From Nitrososphaerota archaeon (lineage in GTDB: Archaea > Thermoproteota > Nitrososphaeria > Nitrososphaerales > CADDZS01): a DNA stretch of 12,451 nt. The DNA is taken from positions 1 to 12,451 of the forward strand of contig DAHVAI010000271.1 of the NCBI GenBank assembly GCA_027314685.1. Reading direction: 5' to 3'. The notes under the pieces are model-generated. The model had not been told where the DNA came from and made no database searches. It saw only the letters and a program-made list of their open reading frames with translations. The position numbers and the translations under genes were made by a program. Below are positions 6,144 to 12,451 of the stretch, piece by piece; the stretch's first letter is position 1, and each line of letters begins with the position of its first letter.

Positions 6144-8228
6144 CTAGTGGGCACTGGGCCTCTTAAGACTCATTTTGATGTCTGCCGCCCTAACACCTTG
6201 CCCTTCTTTGAGAACGAACAATGGATTGATATCGAGCTCAGAAATAACACCCTCAAGGTCCGAAGCGAGCCTAGAAAGATTTGAAATTGCATCTGCTATA
6301 GCTCGGATGTCTGCCTTCGGAGTTCCCCTAAATCCATAGAGAATGACTGAACCTTTGACTTCGTTGATCATAGAACTAGCGGTTTCTACGGATACGGGCG
6401 CGAGTCTGATTGACAGATCGTCGAGTACTTCGGCAAACACACCGCCGATTCCATAAATGACACAGGCACCCATATGAGGATCGACTCTAGCCCCAACAAT
6501 GACCTCTACTCCTTCCTCTTGTTTCTGAATTAGGAATCTCTTTGAAGCGGGATTATCAACGGCCTGTCTTGTGGTTAATTCATTAAACGCAGAAGACAAT
6601 TCACTTTCATTTCTAATGTTGATTTTCACCAAATTGGCCTCCGTTCTATGATACAGACCCTCGGCCTTCAAGACAACTGGATATCCAATCCTGTTCGCTG
6701 CCTCTAACGTCTCTCTTTGATTCTCGACAGTTTCAGATTTCACGGTTACAATACCGTACTCACGCAAAATACTTGAAGCAACGTCGAAGGAAAGTAGGCC
6801 TTCTGACAAATTCTGCCCGATTATATCCCTAACACGAGAGCGTTGGTGCTTCGCGACTTGTTCTTTGTATTTACCCGACCCTGAAAAACTGTTGACTACA
6901 AGTTTAATCGCAGCGAGCGCATTTTCCGCTCCTCCAATAACAGCTATTTTATCGTCAGGCACAATACTTTCGGATTTTATTGGAGTGTAGCAAACTATGG
7001 GAATGGATGATAGCTGAGCAGCTTTCTTAATTTGTTCATAGAATTCTGGTACCTGTTGTTCGAATAACGGATACCTCACTAGGATCCAGTCGTAATTGCC
7101 ATCTTCGTTTAGAATTTTGATTACAGTCGAAGAATCAGAGACAAGCAAGAGCGGCTGTAGATCAAAGGGATTTTTGAGTCCGGATCGCGGCACTTTCAGA
7201 AGCCTGGACAGGCTTTCACGGGTATAATCTTTGGGTGTTGTAAGCTCTAGATGGAGTTTCTCAGAACAATCGGAGATCAAAACGCTCAAGCCACCGCTGA
7301 ACATCGCAACTGCAACCCTAGACCCTCTTGCAGAAGGTTTGAGCTTCAAGAGTATCTCTGCCGTGTCCAACACTTGTTCAATACCTTCGGCCCAAACGAC
7401 ACCGAACTGGGTACACATTGCTTGGAATATACGAGCGTTTGTCGCCAGTCTTCCGGAATGAAGAGCCACTGACTCACTGCCTTTTCTAGATTGACCCATT
7501 TTTAACATGATTATCGGTTTGCCCCTTTCCTTGGATGATTGGAAAAGTTCTTTGAGTTCGCCACCACTCTCTATTCCTTCAATAGCAAGCACAATGATGC
7601 TCGTGCGCTCATCTGCAATCAAGAATCGTAGGAAGTCGGGTAGCTTTGTTACCGTCTCGTTTCCTGTAGATATGATGTACGAAAAGCCCATGTTGCGCCT
7701 TATTCCATATCTGTAAACATAACTCATGATCCCACCGCTCTGAGAGATTATTCCGATACCTTTGGTCGACGAAGGTATCGGAACGCTCGGGAACCAACAA
7801 GGAGCGATCCCTTCAGTGTTCACAAATCCTGCAGAATTCGGTCCAACGACTGTCATTCCATACTTTAGAGCAGTCTCTCTAATCTGTGATTCCATCACTT
7901 TTCCAGCATCGTCAATTTCGCCGAAACCGGTTGCGAAGATGACAGCGTACTTAATTCCACATTCGCCACAGCTCATCAGAACCTCAGTCACACGCTCTCT
8001 CGAAAGGTTAATGGCAGCACACACTACTCCTTGAGGAAGGCTTTGGACATCTGGATAGCACTTTAGTCCATAGACTTCAGAATATTTTGGATTTACGGGA
8101 AAGACTTCACCTTTGAAGAATTTCTTGATGTTCGGATAAATTCTGCTGTCGTTTGGTGATGCTCCAATTAGAGCAATAGACTTGGCGTTGAAGAACTCAC
8201 GTATGTTTTCAACAGTAGTTGATGTCAT
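6144..8228 (-). CDS. ADP-forming acyl-CoA synthetase (acetate-CoA ligase type), fused alpha-beta
   Basis: A 694-residue fused NDP-forming acyl-CoA synthetase, the usual length. It interconverts acyl-CoA + ADP + Pi and acid + CoA + ATP, either conserving energy or activating an organic acid. Domain order is CoA-binding Rossmann domain (about 8-130, with IALIGASPN), two ligase/flavodoxin-like domains (about 150-300 and 300-450), and ATP-grasp (about 470-690). The phosphorylated catalytic histidine is H257 in ALHSGRLA. In the ATP-grasp part I see K521, H527 in YHRTE, the block GIGGVFAEVLDD (593-604) and the terminal ELDINPL (664-670). HSGRLA and HRTEANL differ from the more common HTGxLAG and HK(S/T)(D/E)xGGV, suggesting a divergent subfamily. 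It is convergent with the DUF35 gene and divergent from the molybdenum hydroxylase gene. The acyl substrate cannot be told. Confidence 0.93.
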   Translation of the reverse strand: MTSTTVENIREFFNAKSIALIGASPNDSRIYPNIKKFFKGEVFPVNPKYSEVYGLKCYPDVQSLPQGVVCAAINLSRERVTEVLMSCGECGIKYAVIFATGFGEIDDAGKVMESQIRETALKYGMTVVGPNSAGFVNTEGIAPCWFPSVPIPSSTKGIGIISQSGGIMSYVYRYGIRRNMGFSYIISTGNETVTKLPDFLRFLIADERTSIIVLAIEGIESGGELKELFQSSKERGKPIIMLKMGQSRKGSESVALHSGRLATNARIFQAMCTQFGVVWAEGIEQVLDTAEILLKLKPSARGSRVAVAMFSGGLSVLISDCSEKLHLELTTPKDYTRESLSRLLKVPRSGLKNPFDLQPLLLVSDSSTVIKILNEDGNYDWILVRYPLFEQQVPEFYEQIKKAAQLSSIPIVCYTPIKSESIVPDDKIAVIGGAENALAAIKLVVNSFSGSGKYKEQVAKHQRSRVRDIIGQNLSEGLLSFDVASSILREYGIVTVKSETVENQRETLEAANRIGYPVVLKAEGLYHRTEANLVKINIRNESELSSAFNELTTRQAVDNPASKRFLIQKQEEGVEVIVGARVDPHMGACVIYGIGGVFAEVLDDLSIRLAPVSVETASSMINEVKGSVILYGFRGTPKADIRAIADAISNLSRLASDLEGVISELDINPLFVLKEGQGVRAADIKMSLKRPSAH

Positions 8229-8251
8229 TTTGTGCTGGTCAGTATTCGTTT

Positions 8252-8270
8252 CTATAAGTTCCTTTTAAAA
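8252..8270 (-). promoter_or_regulatory. TATA-like boxes for the acyl-CoA synthetase gene
   Basis: Read on the minus strand, CTTATAG (8258-8252) is centred 27 bases before the ATG and would give a leaderless transcript. TTTTAAAA (8270-8263) is centred about 38 bases before it and would give a leader of about a dozen bases. Either could be the true box; the first fits the spacing seen elsewhere in the window. Confidence 0.45.
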
Positions 8271-8308
8271 CCTTCACGGGAAAAAAGTCTGTCAAGCAAT
8301 TCCGAAAA

Positions 8309-8317
8309 CCTTTATTT
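8309..8317 (+). promoter_or_regulatory. TATA-like box for the first molybdenum hydroxylase gene
   Basis: CCTTTATTT is centred about 34 bases before the ATG at 8347, preceded by the A-rich stretch CCGAAAA. This predicts a leader of only a few bases. It lies about 40-60 bases from the opposing boxes of the acyl-CoA synthetase gene, so the 118-base gap holds two back-to-back promoters. Confidence 0.5.
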
Positions 8318-8346
8318 CAAATCGAATACACTCGATAGAATCAACA

Positions 8347-10701
8347 ATGCAGAGCACCGAACAAATCGTCAAAGAAGACCTTCTCTACATTGGCAAGAGT
8401 GTACCAAGGATTGACAGTCGAGAGAAGGTGACCGGTGCTTCAGTTTACTCTGTTGACATGAAACTGCCGCACATGCTACACGCGAAGTTTTGTCGAAGCA
8501 CTGTTCCACATGCCGAAATAACCAGGATCGACACTAGCAAGGCTTCTCAGATACCCGGCGTGAGGGCGATTGTGACGGCAAAGGATTTTCCGAATGTTCT
8601 ACTGGGCGCGGGTTTGAACGATACTCCGATTCTAGCAAGAGACAGAGTTCGCTACGTCGGGGAAGCAATAGCGGCAGTTGCGGCCGAAACCGAAGAGATT
8701 GCTATGGAAGCGGTAGAAGCAATCAAGGTTGAATACAAAGAACTTCCTGCAATATATGATCCAGAAGAGGCAGCTAGTGAACATCCGAGAGTAATCATTC
8801 ACCCTGATCTCTTCAAATACAAAATTGCCCAGAGGCTACCTCCGAATATCGATCAGAAGTTACCCAACGTCTGCAATCATGTGAAAGTCCGAAAGGGTGA
8901 TGTAGAGAGCGCCTTCAAAGAATCAGATGTTGTCATAGAAAGCAGATTCACAACCCACTTGGTTCACGCAGTCCACATGGAACCGATAGCAGCTTTGGCC
9001 AGAGTTGAAAATGACGGGACAACAACAGTCTGGTCTCCAACTCAGTCAGTCTACAGGACTAGATACATGCTTTCTGAATGTCTCGGAATTCCACAAGACA
9101 GGATACGAGTGATTTCAACCGAAATCGGCGGCGCGTTCGGAAACAAGCTCAACGTGTTGCAATGCGAAGCTGTTGCTGCCATCGTCTCCGCGAAGACCAA
9201 GAGACCCGTGAAAATGCTCTTGACACGCGAAGAAGTTTTTAGCACTACAACTACAAGGCATCCGTTCACAATTCTGATCAAAGACGGCGTCAGAAAAGAC
9301 GGCCGAATAATCGCGAGAAAGCTCACAACATACCTCGATGGTGGTGCGTACTCCGGCGGATCTGGCGTCTCAGTCGCGCGAAATGCAGTTTTTGGCTCTG
9401 TGAATATCTACGATATACCAAACATCACCATCGACAACTATCGGGTCTACACTTCTAGAGTGCCAGCCGGAGCCTTCAGAGGTTATGGCACGATGCAGGT
9501 GTGCTGGGCGATAGAATCTCAGGCTAACATCATTGCTGAGAAGCTCGGACTGAATCCGGTAAAATTCAGGCAGCTGAATCTGATTCCAGAGGGCAAATCC
9601 AGTGCAATAGGAGAAACGATTCAAGGGCAAACGGTAGATTACTGCTTGGAAGAGCTCATGAAAATCTTCGACATCACCAAGAAGAGTGAAAGTGGTTATC
9701 CGTGGAAGATCGGCAAGGGCATCGCGATTTCAGAAAAGCATAGCGCGGAACCTGGTGCTTGCGCGACTATCACTTACAGGTACGATGGAGACGTTGACGT
9801 TTGGGTAAGCGTGGACGAAATAGGACAGGGAACTCAAACTGGAATCGCCCAGATAGTGGCAGAAGAATTTCGAATACCGATTGAACGGATAAGGGTGAGC
9901 AAGGGAGACACGTACCTTACCCCGTACGACTCCGGAGCACTATCCAGCAGACAACTGTACAACATTGGAAATGCTGCTATTATGGCTTGCAACGACCTAA
10001 AGAAGAAAATTCGCGAGACCTACTCAAAGAGATACGGAGGAACAATAGAAAATCTCGTTATAGCAGACGGCAAAGTCTCAGGGCCAGATGGAAAGTCTGT
10101 GCAAATCTCCGACCTGTATGTGAAGGGCAAGTCAAGGTACGGAGTGTTCCTAGAAGACGGCGGAGAATTCATCGGAACCGGGACTTGGTTTGTTGAAACA
10201 GGAGATCTAGACAGCCAGACTGGCATGGGTACAACGTCTAGGATAAACACTGCGTATACTACTGCAGCCACAGGCGCCGAAGTTGCCGTGAACCAAGAGA
10301 CCGGACAGATCAAGATATCAAGAATCGTCACCGTTGTGGATGTCGGACGAGCAGTCAATCCAAAGCTTGTGGAGGGGCAGATAGAGGGAGGATTGTCAAT
10401 GGGAGTTAGCACTACACTATATGAAGAAATGCTCATTCAGGATGGCAAGGTATTGAATCCTGATTTCAAAGACTACAAGATGCTAAACTCAAACAACGCC
10501 TTTAAAATGGATGTGAAACTCCTTGAGATTCCAAGCCGAGACGGTCCGTTCGGCGCGAAGGGTGTTGGGGAAATAGGCATCGTTGGGGTTGCACCCGCAT
10601 TGGCAAACGCTGTTTACGATGCCGTAGGTGTCAGAGTAAGAGATCTACCGATCACCGCAGAGAAAGTTCTGAAAGTTTTAGTTTCCAACACGAGTCGATG
10701 A
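8347..10701 (+). CDS. Molybdenum hydroxylase large subunit (xanthine dehydrogenase/CoxL superfamily), copy 1
   Basis: A complete 784-residue molybdopterin-binding subunit of the xanthine dehydrogenase superfamily, normal length. These enzymes hydroxylate a carbon next to N or in an aldehyde, oxidise CO, or reduce hydroxybenzoyl-CoA, passing electrons to separate [2Fe-2S] and FAD subunits. The N-terminal aldehyde-oxidase a/b-hammerhead domain spans about 20-135, and two cofactor-binding domains follow. Visible cofactor and active-site motifs are GGAFGNK (261-267), GAFRGYG (375-381), GQGTQTG (493-499), SSRQLYNIGNA from S533, and the catalytic glutamate E742 in KGVGE. The loop GAFRGYG lacks the Cys-containing CoxL form I signature (AYRCSFR), so true aerobic CO dehydrogenase is unlikely. 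The start at 8347 is supported by family alignment and the TATA-like box. A paralogue follows 82 bases downstream. No FAD or iron-sulfur subunit gene is visible. Substrate unknown. Confidence 0.95.
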   Translation: MQSTEQIVKEDLLYIGKSVPRIDSREKVTGASVYSVDMKLPHMLHAKFCRSTVPHAEITRIDTSKASQIPGVRAIVTAKDFPNVLLGAGLNDTPILARDRVRYVGEAIAAVAAETEEIAMEAVEAIKVEYKELPAIYDPEEAASEHPRVIIHPDLFKYKIAQRLPPNIDQKLPNVCNHVKVRKGDVESAFKESDVVIESRFTTHLVHAVHMEPIAALARVENDGTTTVWSPTQSVYRTRYMLSECLGIPQDRIRVISTEIGGAFGNKLNVLQCEAVAAIVSAKTKRPVKMLLTREEVFSTTTTRHPFTILIKDGVRKDGRIIARKLTTYLDGGAYSGGSGVSVARNAVFGSVNIYDIPNITIDNYRVYTSRVPAGAFRGYGTMQVCWAIESQANIIAEKLGLNPVKFRQLNLIPEGKSSAIGETIQGQTVDYCLEELMKIFDITKKSESGYPWKIGKGIAISEKHSAEPGACATITYRYDGDVDVWVSVDEIGQGTQTGIAQIVAEEFRIPIERIRVSKGDTYLTPYDSGALSSRQLYNIGNAAIMACNDLKKKIRETYSKRYGGTIENLVIADGKVSGPDGKSVQISDLYVKGKSRYGVFLEDGGEFIGTGTWFVETGDLDSQTGMGTTSRINTAYTTAATGAEVAVNQETGQIKISRIVTVVDVGRAVNPKLVEGQIEGGLSMGVSTTLYEEMLIQDGKVLNPDFKDYKMLNSNNAFKMDVKLLEIPSRDGPFGAKGVGEIGIVGVAPALANAVYDAVGVRVRDLPITAEKVLKVLVSNTSR

Positions 10702-10751
10702 ATCTTCGACAGTATTCAAAATTAGTGGAATATTTCAAGAATCAACAAATC

Positions 10752-10759
10752 CTTAAAAT
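10752..10759 (+). promoter_or_regulatory. TATA-like box for the second molybdenum hydroxylase gene
   Basis: CTTAAAAT is centred about 28 bases before the TTG start at 10784, the spacing expected for a leaderless transcript. This suggests the second copy can be transcribed on its own as well as by read-through from the first. Confidence 0.45.
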
Positions 10760-10783
10760 GAATACACGAAGGGAATTTTAGGC

Positions 10784-12451
10784 TTGACACAAGTTCTACT
10801 CGAAGAAGAGAGGTCTTGGATAGGTAAGCCGATCCCAACTGTCGATGGAGTGGAAAAAGTCACCGGGCGTGGCGTATACGCATACGATCTTAGTTTTCCG
10901 AACATGCTATATGCCAAAGTGAAGAGAAGTACTGTCTCACACGCCTACATTGCGAAAATCGACACTTCCAAGGCAAGTGCTATGTATGGAGTTAGAGCAA
11001 TTCTTTCGGCTACCGATCTCCCTGACAAGCGATTTGGAAAGGGTCTGATGGATGCAGCCGTCCTTGCTAGAGAAAAGGTGAGGTATGTCGGAGAGGGAGT
11101 CGTAGCAGTCGCCGCTGAAAGCGAAGATATTGCGACCGAAGCACTAGATGCGATAGACATCGAATACAAGGAAATTCCTGCTATATACAACCCAGAGGAA
11201 TCTGCGAGTGAAAACCCCAAAGTCTTGATTCATGAAAAACTCCAAACATACGAACGGAGCAAGGAAGGCCCATATGTGATCAACCTCCTGCCTAATAGGC
11301 CGAATGTGAACTGCTACTACAGAGTGTTGAACGGTGATGTGGTTGAAGGGTTCAAGAAGGCAGATTTCATAGTAGAGAATGAGTACCGGACTCCTAGGAC
11401 ACACCACTACCATACTGAGCCGATATCCTGCATAGCAAAGCCAGAACCAAATGGCTCTGTTACGATTTACACCGGTGGACAAGAAGCCCATAAAATACGA
11501 AAAGTAGTTTCAGTTTCTCTCAACATTCCAGAATCGAAGATCAAGATAGTCATTCCGAACCACGTTGGAGGCGCGTTTGGAAACAGAGCTTCTGGCCGAG
11601 AGGAGGCACTCTGCGCGGCTCTTGCCCTGAAGAGCGGAAGAGCAGTCAAATTCAAACTAACCAGGGAGGAAGTCATGAATTCAACAACAAGCAGGCACGC
11701 GGCGGTTGTCAAGATAAGGGACGGTGTCTCAAAGAACGGGGATATAGTCGCTAGAGACATGACGGTGTTCCTTGCGGGAGGAGCGTATTCCACAGAAGGC
11801 ATAACCGCTGTTCCAAATGCAGCCCGAGCTTCCGCATCGACGTACTACATTCAGAACTTCAGAGCTCAGATATTTCGCACTTACACAAATGAGATGGAGG
11901 GTGGTGCATTTAGGGCGTTCGGCTACACCTATCTGATGTTTGCAGTCGAGTCGCAAATGGATGATGTGGCACAAAAACTTGGAGTTGATCCAATTGAAAT
12001 GCGAGAGAGACATATGCTGAAAGAGGGACAGAGAAGTGTTTCAGGAGAAATCGTTACAGGTGATTCTCTGGACGCTTGTCTCAAAAGCGTGCTCCAGGAA
12101 ATTGCAAAACCTGCAACCGAGCAAAACGGGGACAAAAGATGGTTGCAGGGCAGAGGTTTTGCTATTGGGCACAAAGGGGTTTACGGGAATTTTCCGACGG
12201 TTGCCTACGTAAAGTACTCTTCCGACGATACAATCGAGGTTCAAGCCGGTATATTCGATGTCGGCCAAGGCGCTCGGACGGTAATGATGCAGCTGGTCGC
12301 AGATCAATTTAGGCATCCCCTGAAAGGCGTAAGATTAACTCCACAGAATTCTGATAGCATTCCTCTCAGCCCAGGCGCCACCGGAAGCAGGCAGACATTT
12401 CATTCGGGAAATGCTATCATGGCTGCATGCAACGATTGCAAGCGCCAAATA
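10784..12451 (+). CDS. Molybdenum hydroxylase large subunit, copy 2 (3' end outside the window)
   Basis: An open frame of 556 codons without a stop, running off the right edge. It is a paralogue of the preceding gene: in the first 144 aligned residues I count about 84 identities by hand. The visible part covers the hammerhead domain, the first cofactor-binding domain and part of the second, with GGAFGNR (262-268), GGAFRAFG (373-380), VGQGART and SRQTFHSGNA; roughly 230 residues, including the expected catalytic GxGE glutamate, should lie beyond the window. No ATG can start it: the in-frame stop is at 10754-10756, and the ATG at 10758 is in another frame and soon closed. TTG at 10784, giving MTQVLLEEERSWIGKPIP, is the best start and has a TATA-like box 28 bases upstream. 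The active-site loop RAFG differs from RGYG in copy 1, suggesting a different substrate or altered activity. Confidence 0.93.
   Translation, partial: MTQVLLEEERSWIGKPIPTVDGVEKVTGRGVYAYDLSFPNMLYAKVKRSTVSHAYIAKIDTSKASAMYGVRAILSATDLPDKRFGKGLMDAAVLAREKVRYVGEGVVAVAAESEDIATEALDAIDIEYKEIPAIYNPEESASENPKVLIHEKLQTYERSKEGPYVINLLPNRPNVNCYYRVLNGDVVEGFKKADFIVENEYRTPRTHHYHTEPISCIAKPEPNGSVTIYTGGQEAHKIRKVVSVSLNIPESKIKIVIPNHVGGAFGNRASGREEALCAALALKSGRAVKFKLTREEVMNSTTSRHAAVVKIRDGVSKNGDIVARDMTVFLAGGAYSTEGITAVPNAARASASTYYIQNFRAQIFRTYTNEMEGGAFRAFGYTYLMFAVESQMDDVAQKLGVDPIEMRERHMLKEGQRSVSGEIVTGDSLDACLKSVLQEIAKPATEQNGDKRWLQGRGFAIGHKGVYGNFPTVAYVKYSSDDTIEVQAGIFDVGQGARTVMMQLVADQFRHPLKGVRLTPQNSDSIPLSPGATGSRQTFHSGNAIMAACNDCKRQI

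Noticed and set aside
10020..10436. A 138-codon minus-strand frame opposite the first hydroxylase gene
   Set aside because: It is a shadow of a conserved coding region with no start context or recognisable family.
8347..10701. Calling copy 1 aerobic CO dehydrogenase (coxL)
   Set aside because: The form I active-site signature AYRCSFR is absent; the loop is GAFRGYG, closer to other molybdenum hydroxylases.
1..12451. tRNA genes, CRISPR arrays, insertion sequences or attachment sites
   Set aside because: I saw no regularly spaced repeats, no cloverleaf-like sequence and no transposase or integrase motifs in any frame.

Overview
The window looks archaeal. Five of the six promoter-proximal genes have an A/T-rich TATA-like box centred about 27-34 bases upstream of the start codon, with almost no room for a leader, and they lack a convincing Shine-Dalgarno (SD) sequence; the sixth (the thiolase-fold gene) has a box about 60 bases upstream and an SD-like stretch. 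The two genes inside apparent operons carry a GTGAT anti-16S match instead. A membrane-tethered Ser/Thr-rich binding protein, a thiolase-fold/DUF35 gene pair and a fused ADP-forming acyl-CoA synthetase also fit a heterotrophic archaeon, perhaps Thermoproteota or a non-ammonia-oxidising Nitrososphaeria relative. That placement is an inference; there is no rRNA or marker gene here.

Layout. Bases 1-226 hold no supported gene. 227-4375 is a complete ABC importer of the Fbp/Pot/Thi class: ATPase, anchored substrate-binding protein, and a double-length fused permease. 4531-6139 is a two-gene operon of a thiolase-fold protein that has lost the usual thiolase catalytic residues and its DUF35 (zinc ribbon plus OB-fold) partner. 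6144-8228, on the minus strand, is a 694-residue fused ADP-forming acyl-CoA synthetase, tail to tail with the DUF35 gene (4 bases between stops). From a 118-base divergent promoter region, 8347-10701 encodes a complete molybdenum-hydroxylase large subunit (xanthine dehydrogenase/CoxL/hydroxybenzoyl-CoA reductase superfamily). After an 82-base gap and a TTG start, a second paralogous large subunit runs off the right edge.

How they may fit together (inference). Importer, CoA ligase or acid-forming synthetase, C-C cleaving thiolase/aldolase-type enzyme and molybdenum hydroxylases are the parts expected of a catabolic island for an organic, possibly aromatic or heterocyclic, acid. No substrate can be read from the sequence. 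The FAD and [2Fe-2S] subunits that the hydroxylases need are not in the window. The most unusual features are the tandem large subunits with different active-site loops and the thiolase-fold protein with its catalytic residues replaced. All the protein families themselves are known; I see no CRISPR array, RNA gene, insertion sequence or clearly new kind of system.
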